From positions 1 to 16,008 of the forward strand of contig DASSJI010000089.1 in NCBI GenBank assembly GCA_035691285.1: a stretch of 16,008 bases of DNA, written 5' to 3'. This stretch comes from DATFEN01 sp035691285. Lineage in GTDB: Bacteria > Acidobacteriota > Vicinamibacteria > Fen-336. Shown one piece after another: positions 1 to 6,995 of this stretch (its first letter is position 1; each line of letters opens with the position of its first letter). Under the pieces are notes generated by a model. It made no database searches, was not told the origin of the DNA, and saw only the letters and a list, made by a program, of their open reading frames with translations. Made by a program: the position numbers and the translations under genes.

Positions 1-569
1 AGAGGCTCGCGGGACAGCTCGAGACCCTGTTCGCGCGGATCACCGAGGCTCACCGCGTGATCTCGAATCCGGGCCTGCGCGTCGCCTACGACCAGGCGCT
101 GGAGGTCCGGGGCGCTGGCGCGCCGTCTCCCTCGCCGGGCCCCCCTCAAGCGATCGCCGCCGATGCCGGGACGGTCAGCGCGGCGTTGAACCAGGCCGAG
201 GAGGCGCTCGCGAGCGGGCAGCCGCTCAAGGCGCTCACGCTCGCGAGCGACGCGCTGCTCGGCGCCTCGGGAATCGCGCGGCGCCGCGCGCGGCTCCTGA
301 AGGCCCAGGCGCTGCTCAGGGGCGCGGGCACCCGCAAGGCCGCGGAGGAGGAGCTGAAGGCGGCTCTCGAGCAGGATCCAGGCCACGCCGAGGCGCATTT
401 CGAGCTCGGCGCGATCTACCGGGACGGGGGGGCCGGCGCGCTGGCGGCGGCGTGCTACAAGCGGGCCCTGGCGCTGCGCCCCCGGTATGCCGAGGCGCAA
501 CAGGCCCTCGCGGCCCTCGAGGCGCCGGACGCCGGCGAGGGCAACGTGCTCAAGAAGCTGTTCCGATGA
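1..569 (+). CDS. J-domain/TPR protein, C-terminal part (5' end outside window)
   Basis: This frame is open from the first bases of the window (first full codon at base 3), so the gene starts upstream. The GTG at 57 is internal, not the start. The residues around it (LETLFARITEAHRVISNPG, then LRVAYDQAL) match the last helix of a DnaJ J domain, with its usual F..I.eA..v.s.p..R..YD pattern. The catalytic HPD would lie off the window. After a Pro/Gly/Ala linker (bases about 110-165) comes an alpha-helical, Ala/Leu-rich region with at least two tetratricopeptide-like units, the clearest at about bases 370-530 (AHFELGAIYRDGG, then YKRALALRPRYAEAQQAL). The protein ends in a basic LKKLFR tail. Such J/TPR fusions are probably chaperone-linked scaffold or adaptor proteins, and the client is unknown. 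dcd begins 16 nt downstream, so the two are probably co-transcribed, although no functional link is evident. Confidence 0.8.
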   Translation, partial: RLAGQLETLFARITEAHRVISNPGLRVAYDQALEVRGAGAPSPSPGPPQAIAADAGTVSAALNQAEEALASGQPLKALTLASDALLGASGIARRRARLLKAQALLRGAGTRKAAEEELKAALEQDPGHAEAHFELGAIYRDGGAGALAAACYKRALALRPRYAEAQQALAALEAPDAGEGNVLKKLFR

Positions 570-585
570 GGGAACGGGAGGCTGG

Positions 586-1140
586 ATGAGCGTCAAGTCC
601 GACCGCTGGATCCGCAGGATGGCCGTCGAGCACCGCATGATCGAGCCCTTCGTCGAGAAGCAGGTGCGGGAGGGCGTCGTCTCCTACGGCCTCTCGTCCT
701 ATGGGTACGACATACGGATCGCCGACGAGTTCAAGATCTTCACGAACATCAACTCGTCGATCGTGGACCCGAAGCACTTCGACCCGAAGTCCTTCGTCGA
801 CTTCAAGGGCGACGTCTGCATCATCCCGCCCAACTCCTTCGCGCTGGCGCGCACGGTCGAGTACTTCCGCATCCCCCGGAACGTGATCACGTGCTGCCTC
901 GGGAAGTCGACGTACGCCCGCTGCGGGATCATCGTGAACGTCACGCCCTTCGAGCCGGAATGGGAGGGCATCGTCACCCTCGAGGTCTCGAACACCACGC
1001 CGCTCCCGGCGAAGATCTACGCGGGCGAGGGGATCGCCCAGGTGCTCTTCTTCGAGAGCGACGAGCCGTGCGAGACGTCCTACGCCGACAAGAAGGGCAA
1101 GTACCAGGCGCAGCAGACGCTGACGCTGCCCAGGCTGTAG
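586..1140 (+). CDS. dcd: dCTP deaminase
   Basis: The product is 184 residues, normal for bacterial Dcd (about 190). It is a cytosolic homotrimer that deaminates dCTP to dUTP, feeding dUTPase and thymidylate synthesis. Visible family landmarks are the N-terminal SYGLSSYGYDIRIAD segment (residues 33-47), the nucleotide-binding GKSTYAR loop (106-112), and the EPEWEGIVTLEVSN core (123-136). The E in the TLE of that core (E133) corresponds to the catalytic glutamate of the family. The C-terminal GKYQAQQTLTLPR (171-183) is the usual lid that closes over the triphosphate. The ATG at 586 is chosen because it has a GGGAGG ribosome site at 576-581 and starts at the family's normal N-terminus. A longer in-frame extension back to 487 overlaps the upstream gene and is not needed. 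The stop lies 7 nt from the end of the convergent membrane-protein gene. Substrate choice (dCTP deaminase only, versus bifunctional deaminase-dUTPase) rests on overall similarity. Confidence 0.95.
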   Translation: MSVKSDRWIRRMAVEHRMIEPFVEKQVREGVVSYGLSSYGYDIRIADEFKIFTNINSSIVDPKHFDPKSFVDFKGDVCIIPPNSFALARTVEYFRIPRNVITCCLGKSTYARCGIIVNVTPFEPEWEGIVTLEVSNTTPLPAKIYAGEGIAQVLFFESDEPCETSYADKKGKYQAQQTLTLPRL

Positions 1141-1147
1141 CGACCGT

Positions 1148-4100
1148 TCACGACGAGGAGCCTCCCCCTGGCGCCGGAGCCGGGGCGGGCCTCTCGCGGC
1201 GCCGCCAGGCGGCGCCGCTCACGAACGAGCTCCAGGCCCACGGCAGCCAGCGCAGGAGCGCCAGCGCCAGCCACACGGACCACGCGAGCATCGCCAGCCG
1301 GTAGACGGCGATCGGGACGCTGAGGACCCAGGGCCGGGGCAGCGCGCCGTCGACGCGATCGCGATACCAGCGCAGCAGCGTTTCGCTGCTGCCGCCGCCT
1401 GCGACCTGCATGTCGGGGACGAGGAGCAGGCCCTGGTGGACGGCCAGGTAGAAGAAGCCCGCAGCCAGGAGCGTCCAGAGGAGCAGGCCGAGCTGCATGA
1501 GGTCGTGGAGCTCGACCCGCTCGAGGACGCGGTCGCGCCGCCACGCGAGAGCGAGGAACCATCCCGCCACGATCAGCGCCCCCGGGAGCGGCAGTTGCGC
1601 GAGACCGAGACCCAGCAGCGCCCATTGAAGGAACGTCAGGGGCGCGAGGGGGGCACGAGAGATGAGGTAAGCGCCGAGCAGCAGGCAGATCAGGTAGGGC
1701 CAGAACAGGATGGCAGGACCCCACGGCGGGCCGCCGGTCAGGAGCAGCCAACGGCCCTCGGGGAGCTGGATCGAGACCTGCGTGTTCACGGCCGGCTGCG
1801 CCAGCGCGACGGCCGGGGCCCGGTGCAAAGTGCGCAGGCCACCGTCGCGGCGCCAGACCAGCTTGATGGCCTGCTCGCCCGCCTCCAGGGCCAGCGTCAG
1901 CTTCGTGCCCTCGGGCCGGATGGGGCGGTCCATCCCCTTCACCTTCAGCTCCTGGACCTCGGCGTCCTCGGGCAGCGTGAGCGAGAACGGCCCGGGGCGG
2001 CTGGCCCGGACCGAGAGCTCCAGCGTCGAGTCCTCGAGCCGAGCGCCGGGGGCGACGTGGAGGCTCGCGCGATCGACCGTCACGGTCCGGCCTTCGGCCC
2101 CCTTCGGCCTCCGGAACGTCAAGTCGAGCTTCTCCCCCGGCCACGGCCGAAACTCCGGCGACAGCGCTCCGTTCTCGAACCGCTGCACGGGCGGCAGGCC
2201 GGAGGCCTCGCACTGCCAGACCGGGCCGCAGTTGACGATCCAGACCTCCGACCAGGGGCGGCCCTCCGGAGCCTGGAGCGCGATCTTCTCGTCCTCTGTC
2301 GGCTTCAGCGTCGCCGCCCAGCGGGCCTCGGTCTCGTCCCGTCCCAGCGTGACGAGGACGTCGCCGTCCTTCACCTGCCGATCGGGATCGGTCACGAGCA
2401 TGCCCTTCAAGAGCGGAACCTTGACGACGACGGGCTCGCCCGTCGGGCTGACGCGCCGCACGACGGTCTCGACCGTCCACGACACGCCGATGTCGAGCAC
2501 CCGCGTCACCTCGAGCCAGGGCTCGTAGCTGCCGTCGTTCCGCGCCTTGGCCGTCGAGCCGAGCCGGCGGCTGAGCTGCACGGAAGCGTCGGCGCTGCCG
2601 TCCTCGCGGATGCCGTCCACCTGCCAGCCGGGCGCCGCTGCGCTCGCGCGGCGGGGCGTCTCGCCGAACTGGAGGGTCAGGCTGTCGCGGGGCGGAAGCG
2701 GTCCCCTCACCTCGATCTGGTGGACGCCGGCGGGCACGCGCGCGCGCAGGAAGCCGTTGGCGGAGCGAACGAGGGCGCGCTCTCCCGCCTCGCCGTCCAC
2801 GCTCACGCTCCGAGGCACCCAGCTCGCCGCCGGACCCGGCACCGGCCAGGCGCCCGGGGCGCCCGCGTGCACCTCGGCCGCGAGCACGAGCGTGCCGCCT
2901 TCGATCGCGAGGTGGAGCCGCGCCGTCGCCACGCAATCGGGCGCGCACGCCGGCGGGCGAGTGAGCCGCTCGCGCAGCTCCTTGAGCAGCTCCGGGCTGG
3001 GCGTAAGCCCCTGGTCTGCGGCCTGCGCTCTGGCAGGCGTCGCTCCCAGGGCGGCGAGCAGAAGCGCGGGCACGCCGAGCCAGGGCAGGCGCAGGAGGAG
3101 CGAAGGCACGAAGCCCGCGACGACGCGGAGCGCCAGCAACAGCAGAAGCGCCACGCGGACGAGCGTCAGGAGCAGGCTCGCGCCGGGCGACAGGAGGAGC
3201 AGGAGCAGCGTGTGGTCCTTCGAGACGGGCCCGGACCAGCTCAGGGCGTACGACCGCCACGACCAGGTGGGCAGCCCGGAGCCGGTCTGGATCACGGCAT
3301 GGGGATCGGACTGGTAGGCCTTGGCGTAGTGGTCGGAGAGGATGTTCGCCTGGCGAGCGACCTCCGCGGACTTCGGGGCGCCGAGGGCCTCGAGCTTGTC
3401 CCGAGCCTCCTCCACGACGACGGCCCTCTCTCCATCTGCCTGCGGCGGCGCGGCCGGGGCGGGAGCGTCGCGCGTGGCCAGCACACCGAAGGGCATGTCG
3501 GCGGGAACGGCCGCGCCGGCTGCCTGGGGGAACAGCCCGTCGCGGACCTGGTCGACGACGAAGGGCAGGAGCGTCAAGGCCAGTACCAGCACCCCGCCGG
3601 CCCACGCGGCTCGCGCCAGCTTGCGGAGCCAGCCCTCGGGCGCGGCCTTGTGGACGGCCAGCGCGGCGACCAGGAAGAGCCACACGATCCGGGGCGCACC
3701 GGCCTCGCCGTGGACCAGCACCAGCGCGACCAGGGTCAGCGCGCCGAATCGCGGCCCGAACAGCCGGTGCGCGGCGAAGGCCGTCAGGATCACGAAGAAG
3801 AAGGCGTACAGGCTCCAGCTTCCCAGCCAGGAGCCGGGCGCGTTGTCGGCACCCAACGCGCCGAGGAAGCGCCAGCCCGGAGGCAGGAGGAGCCGGGCTC
3901 GCAGCGACTGCACGCCGACGTTCCAGCCCACGGCCGGCATGCGTCCCCTGCGCGGCCAGCGCGAGTCGGCCTCGAGTTGCAGGACGCGCTGGCGGACCTC
4001 GACGCCCGGCCGCCCGTCGCTCGGGTCCTGGGTCACGAGCTGGCCCGTGCCGGAGAGCGTTACGCGGCCCAGCTCGCCCGGGGAGAGGAGGCCGAGGCGC

Positions 4101-5218
4101 GTGCTCCGGCCCACTTGCCCGCCCATGGCGTCGCGGACGCTGAAGGCGCGGCCGCCCTCGTCCAGCCACAGCGTGCGCTCGAGACGGAGCTGGTCCGGGA
4201 GCGCCTCCGGCTCGCCCCGGCGCGTTTCCGCGAACGCGAGCGCCGTCCCTTCCTCGATCAGGAAGGCGGGAAGTGCCCTCCAGGCTTCGGGGAGGTCGGT
4301 CCGCGAGGCGTCGATCCCCGGCGCTCCCGTGATCTCGACCTGGCGCAAGCGCTCGTCCGCGGCGAAGGCCCACACCTCCTGGCTCGGCCAGGGCGGCAGG
4401 AGCTTCGGCGCGGCGATGCGCTGCGCCCGCGCTTCCACACGGGCGAGGAGCGTCACGGCGTAGGTGCCGGCGCGCACCTGGATCCGCAGCTTCCCCCCGG
4501 CGTCCCTGCGCGCCGGAAGCTCGCCCGAGACCGAGACCAGTGAGGAACCCGGCACAACGGAGGAGTCGAGCGCGACCTCTCGAGCCCGGCCCGCGACGTC
4601 GAGCACGAGGCGCGTTTCCACGAACATCGGGATGCCGTCGGCGATCCGCCGGAAGACCTTGAGCTCGAGGTTCTCCGCCTCACCGGTCTCACCCGCGGCC
4701 TGTCGCAACAGGAGCAAGCCGCCCTCCTCGCGCTTCGGGAAGGGCACCGGACGGCCGGCGACAGTCAGGTCGACGATCGCGATGGCCCCCGGCACCGCGA
4801 GCGAGTCGGGCAGCCGGTCCCAGTCGAAGCGCCCCTCGACCCGATGGCCGCCCGACGCGATGCGCAGGACGGGAGTTCCCTGCCGCTCGAGCACCGCCGC
4901 CGGCCGGCCGTCGAGGCGAACCTCGGCGGGCCAGCGCCGCTCGCCGCCGGGGAGGGGAAGGTCGAGGTGCCGGTCGGCGTATGCCTCCAGGACGAAGCGA
5001 GCGCCCGTCTCGCTCGCGTCCAGCGCCAGCCTCCCCGGCCAGAGGCAGACGGCGGCGTCGCCGACCGCGGGACAGAGCCTCTCCCCGGCCCCGTCGAGCG
5101 CCCAGGGGATCCAATCGCGGAGCGGGCCCGGCACCGCCTCGGGAGGGATGGGCTGGGCGTGCGCGGCCGCCGCGAAGAGGACGCCCGCGAGGGGGAGCAG
5201 TGACGGCCGAAGGCGCAT
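1148..5218 (-). CDS. Large exported membrane protein with duplicated halves, unknown function
   Basis: This 1356-residue protein belongs to no family I can name. It starts with a signal peptide (residues 1-21, ending AHA before Q22), and GGGAGG sits 4 nt before the ATG. Half 1 has a large beta-rich presumed periplasmic region (22-465), membrane segments at about 468-487, 491-523 (one or two) and 537-557, a polar stretch (558-665), and two segments at 669-708. A second signal-like stretch (711-731, ending ARAQ) then opens half 2, which has a beta-rich region (732-1160) and membrane segments at about 1167-1226, 1240-1262 and 1299-1325. Halves 1 and 2 align along their length (see findings), so the gene looks like a fused tandem duplication. 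Cysteines in both halves (C49/C58, C757/C762 and C997/C1003) could form periplasmic disulfides. It ends in a Pro/Ser/Gly tail. It is divergent from the TetR/efflux operon and convergent with dcd. The other long frames across this region are Arg-rich shadows. Confidence 0.85.
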   Translation of the reverse strand: MRLRPSLLPLAGVLFAAAAHAQPIPPEAVPGPLRDWIPWALDGAGERLCPAVGDAAVCLWPGRLALDASETGARFVLEAYADRHLDLPLPGGERRWPAEVRLDGRPAAVLERQGTPVLRIASGGHRVEGRFDWDRLPDSLAVPGAIAIVDLTVAGRPVPFPKREEGGLLLLRQAAGETGEAENLELKVFRRIADGIPMFVETRLVLDVAGRAREVALDSSVVPGSSLVSVSGELPARRDAGGKLRIQVRAGTYAVTLLARVEARAQRIAAPKLLPPWPSQEVWAFAADERLRQVEITGAPGIDASRTDLPEAWRALPAFLIEEGTALAFAETRRGEPEALPDQLRLERTLWLDEGGRAFSVRDAMGGQVGRSTRLGLLSPGELGRVTLSGTGQLVTQDPSDGRPGVEVRQRVLQLEADSRWPRRGRMPAVGWNVGVQSLRARLLLPPGWRFLGALGADNAPGSWLGSWSLYAFFFVILTAFAAHRLFGPRFGALTLVALVLVHGEAGAPRIVWLFLVAALAVHKAAPEGWLRKLARAAWAGGVLVLALTLLPFVVDQVRDGLFPQAAGAAVPADMPFGVLATRDAPAPAAPPQADGERAVVVEEARDKLEALGAPKSAEVARQANILSDHYAKAYQSDPHAVIQTGSGLPTWSWRSYALSWSGPVSKDHTLLLLLLSPGASLLLTLVRVALLLLLALRVVAGFVPSLLLRLPWLGVPALLLAALGATPARAQAADQGLTPSPELLKELRERLTRPPACAPDCVATARLHLAIEGGTLVLAAEVHAGAPGAWPVPGPAASWVPRSVSVDGEAGERALVRSANGFLRARVPAGVHQIEVRGPLPPRDSLTLQFGETPRRASAAAPGWQVDGIREDGSADASVQLSRRLGSTAKARNDGSYEPWLEVTRVLDIGVSWTVETVVRRVSPTGEPVVVKVPLLKGMLVTDPDRQVKDGDVLVTLGRDETEARWAATLKPTEDEKIALQAPEGRPWSEVWIVNCGPVWQCEASGLPPVQRFENGALSPEFRPWPGEKLDLTFRRPKGAEGRTVTVDRASLHVAPGARLEDSTLELSVRASRPGPFSLTLPEDAEVQELKVKGMDRPIRPEGTKLTLALEAGEQAIKLVWRRDGGLRTLHRAPAVALAQPAVNTQVSIQLPEGRWLLLTGGPPWGPAILFWPYLICLLLGAYLISRAPLAPLTFLQWALLGLGLAQLPLPGALIVAGWFLALAWRRDRVLERVELHDLMQLGLLLWTLLAAGFFYLAVHQGLLLVPDMQVAGGGSSETLLRWYRDRVDGALPRPWVLSVPIAVYRLAMLAWSVWLALALLRWLPWAWSSFVSGAAWRRRERPAPAPAPGGGSSS
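1196..1218. repeat. Perfect 11-bp inverted repeat, 1-nt centre
   Basis: GCGGCGCCGCC at 1196-1206 is followed by a single A and then its exact reverse complement at 1208-1218. The repeat lies inside the 3' coding end of the large membrane-protein gene, where it encodes part of its Ala/Arg-rich tail, and 56 nt past the dcd stop. It could form a very stable hairpin in either transcript. No T-tract follows on either strand, so it is not a classical intrinsic terminator. Confidence 0.6.
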
Positions 5219-5340
5219 GCGACCTCCCGTCGACGAGCCCGGAAGCAGGGGCTCCGCGTGACTACGAGCGGCGGCGGGCCTGCATTCCCGGAGGCCGGCA
5301 CGTTAGCACGGTCCGGGCGATCGGCGGGCGGCCGCGGCAC

Positions 5341-5369
5341 TTGACAGGAGGGCCAATCTCAACTAAATT
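5341..5369 (+). promoter_or_regulatory. Sigma-70-type promoter of the TetR/efflux operon
   Basis: A perfect -35 box TTGACA (5341-5346) is followed by a 17-nt spacer and the -10 box TAAATT (5364-5369, 4 of 6 consensus bases). Transcription would start near 5376, giving a leader of about 25 nt before the ATG at 5401. This stretch is conspicuously AT-rich compared with its surroundings. It is the only good promoter-like sequence before the eight-gene plus-strand run, in which every later junction overlaps or nearly overlaps. No comparably good promoter was found on the minus strand of the 5219-5400 intergenic region for the divergent membrane-protein gene. Confidence 0.7.
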
Positions 5370-5400
5370 GTCGGTTGACTAGACCGACTGGTTGGTTGAG
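5358..5400. promoter_or_regulatory. Probable TetR operator: 43-bp palindrome over the -10 box
   Basis: The sequence reads CTCAACnAAnnnGTCGGT on the left and mirrors as ACCGACnnnTTnGTTGAG on the right, with a dyad centre at 5379. The outer arms (5358-5363 and 5395-5400) and the inner arms (5370-5375 and 5383-5388) are each perfect 6-bp matches. A second, overlapping imperfect dyad lies at 5383-5396. The palindrome covers the -10 box and the predicted transcription start, and ends exactly before the ATG of the TetR gene. This is the expected position for an autoregulatory repressor site. Binding by the adjacent TetR protein is inferred. Confidence 0.75.
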
Positions 5401-6027
5401 ATGCCTCCCGACGCCACCCGCGAGAAGCTGATGGGAGCCGCGATCCGCGAGTTCGAGGAGCGCGGCTTCGAGGGCGCCCGCGTGGACCGCATCGCCCGCA
5501 AGGCGCGGGCCAACAAGGCCATGATCTACTACCACTTCGGGGACAAGCGGGCGCTCTACCAGGCGGTGCTCCTCACGCTCTTCGCTCCGGTCCGCGAAAG
5601 GATCGAGGCCCTCGAGGGGTCCTCGCTCGAGCCGCGGGCTCGACTCCAGGAGTTCTACAGGGGCATCGTTCGCCTGCTCGCCACCGCCCCCACGCTGTCG
5701 TCCCTGATGGTTCGCGAGGTGCTCGACGGGGGAGAGCACTTGGACAGGGGCACGGCGGCGGTCCTCAGCGAGATCGTCGGCTTCGTCCGGCGGAACGTCG
5801 AGGCGGGCGTCCGGTCGGGAAGCGTCCGACCGGTCAACCCGCTCTTCCTGCATCTCACGATGATCGCGCCCATCCTCTTCTACTTCATGGGCGGCGGCTT
5901 TCGGCGCAAGGTCCTGCCCCAGGTCGCCCCGGGAAACGCGCAACCGACCCACGAGGACCTGGCCCGCCACGTGGACGAGACGCTGGCGCGGAGCCTCGAC
6001 ACGGCCCCGACAAAGGAGCTGCGATGA
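5401..6027 (+). CDS. TetR-family repressor of the efflux operon (CecR-like)
   Basis: This 208-residue transcription factor has the classical TetR N-terminal helix-turn-helix (residues about 8-50). The sequence REKLMGAAIREFEERGFEGA leads into RVDRIARKARANKAMIYYHF, whose recognition helix ends in the hallmark IYYHFGDKRALYQAVL. The rest is an all-helical ligand-binding and dimerisation domain, including a hydrophobic stretch (LHLTMIAPILFYFMGG) that may line the inducer pocket. The ATG at 5401 is chosen because it sits just past the palindromic operator and gives a standard TetR length. An in-frame TTG at 5392 would add three residues but lies inside the operator. Neither start has a strong Shine-Dalgarno sequence. 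The gene overlaps the adaptor gene by 4 nt (ATGA). In E. coli, CecR occupies the same position next to ybhGFSR. The inducer is unknown. Confidence 0.9.
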   Translation: MPPDATREKLMGAAIREFEERGFEGARVDRIARKARANKAMIYYHFGDKRALYQAVLLTLFAPVRERIEALEGSSLEPRARLQEFYRGIVRLLATAPTLSSLMVREVLDGGEHLDRGTAAVLSEIVGFVRRNVEAGVRSGSVRPVNPLFLHLTMIAPILFYFMGGGFRRKVLPQVAPGNAQPTHEDLARHVDETLARSLDTAPTKELR

Positions 6028-6995
6028 TGCGAGTCACACTGGCGGCCCTCCTGGTCCTGCCAGCCGCAGCCTGCGGCGACGGAAGGCACGCCACGCTGAT
6101 CCTCGCGTCCGGACACGTCGAGGCGACGGACGTGCGGCTGTCGGCAAAGGTGGGCGGCCGTCTGCGGAGCTTCGAGGTGAACGAGGGGGACGCCGTGAAG
6201 GCCGGGCAGGAGCTCGCCCGGATCGACACCACCGACCTCGGCCTGCTCCTCGCCCAGGCCCGCGCCGAGCGCGATCAGGCGGCCGCCGAGCTGCGCCTGC
6301 GCCTCAAGGGTGCGCGCGCCGAGGACATCGCGGAGCTCGAGGCCCAGGCGGCCGCTGCAGCAGCCGACCGCGATTCGGCCCGGCGGGACTTCGAGCGGCT
6401 CCAGGCGCTGCTCGATCGTGGCTCGGGAACCGAGAAGGCTCGCGACGACGCCCGGACCCGCCTCGAGGTGACGTCGAAGCGCCTGGCGGCCGCCGAGCAG
6501 TCCCTGCTCCGGGCGCGAACCGGTTTCCGCGAGGAGGAGAAGGATGCCGCCCGGGCGAGACTGGCCGCGCTGGAGGCGCGGATCGCGCAGATCGATCAGC
6601 AGGTCCGCGACGCGGTCGTCTCAAGCCCTCTCGACGGCGTCGTCACCGAGAAGATCGCCGAGGCCGGCGAGCTGCTCGCCGTCGCGGCGCCCTTGGCGGT
6701 CGTCAGCAACCTCGCCGAGCCCTGGCTGACGGTGTACGTCGGCGAGCCCGACCTCGGGCGCATCCGGCTCGGGCAGGAGGCCGACGTGACCACCGACGAC
6801 GGCCAGACGCGCAAAGGGCGCATCACGTTCATCTCGCCGAAGGCGGAGTTCACGCCGAAGAACGTCCAGACCCGCGACGAGCGCGTGAAGCTCGTCTACA
6901 AGGTGAAGATCGGCCTGGAGAACCGCGACGGGCTCTTCAAGCCGGGCATGCCCGCCGAGGCGTCGCTGAAGCCCGTCTCGGAGGCGGCGAAGTGA
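6024..6995 (+). CDS. HlyD/YbhG-family periplasmic adaptor of the ABC efflux pump
   Basis: This 323-residue membrane-fusion protein would bridge the inner-membrane ABC complex and the outer-membrane channel. The N-terminus is hydrophobic (MMRVTLAALLVLPAAAC). C17 could be a lipobox cysteine, but the preceding AAA is not a perfect lipobox, so simple export or a membrane anchor is also possible. The barrel-sandwich (lipoyl-like) first half spans about 30-70 (LSAKVGGRL, then NEGDAVKAGQELA). A long Ala/Glu/Arg-rich coiled coil runs over 75-195. The second lipoyl half is at 197-230 (SPLDGVVTEKIAEAGE). A beta-barrel follows with SPKAEFTPKNVQTRDER (271-287) and the GMPAEASL end (308-315). These last two motifs are typical of the YbhG/YhiI branch. 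The gene overlaps the TetR gene by 4 nt (ATGA) and the next ATPase gene by 4 nt (GTGA). Confidence 0.93.
   Translation: MMRVTLAALLVLPAAACGDGRHATLILASGHVEATDVRLSAKVGGRLRSFEVNEGDAVKAGQELARIDTTDLGLLLAQARAERDQAAAELRLRLKGARAEDIAELEAQAAAAAADRDSARRDFERLQALLDRGSGTEKARDDARTRLEVTSKRLAAAEQSLLRARTGFREEEKDAARARLAALEARIAQIDQQVRDAVVSSPLDGVVTEKIAEAGELLAVAAPLAVVSNLAEPWLTVYVGEPDLGRIRLGQEADVTTDDGQTRKGRITFISPKAEFTPKNVQTRDERVKLVYKVKIGLENRDGLFKPGMPAEASLKPVSEAAK

Noticed and set aside
57..59. GTG as start of the first gene
   Set aside because: The frame is open to the window edge, and the residues before 57 continue the final J-domain helix, so the gene is truncated by the window.
1080..4373. Minus-strand open frame of 1097 codons overlapping the same gene in another frame
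   Set aside because: It is extremely Arg/Pro/Gly-rich and low in complexity, and it overlaps dcd. It is typical of an out-of-frame reading of high-GC coding DNA.
1436..4543. Plus-strand open frame of 1035 codons opposite the large membrane-protein gene
   Set aside because: Its product is Arg/Gly/Gln-rich, without hydrophobic segments or domains. The minus-strand frame has a signal peptide, membrane helices and an internal duplication, so this frame is a GC-rich shadow.
5219..5340. Promoter for the divergent minus-strand gene
   Set aside because: No acceptable -35/-10 pair was found on the minus strand. Only a GGGAGG ribosome site next to the start is visible, so no promoter was annotated.
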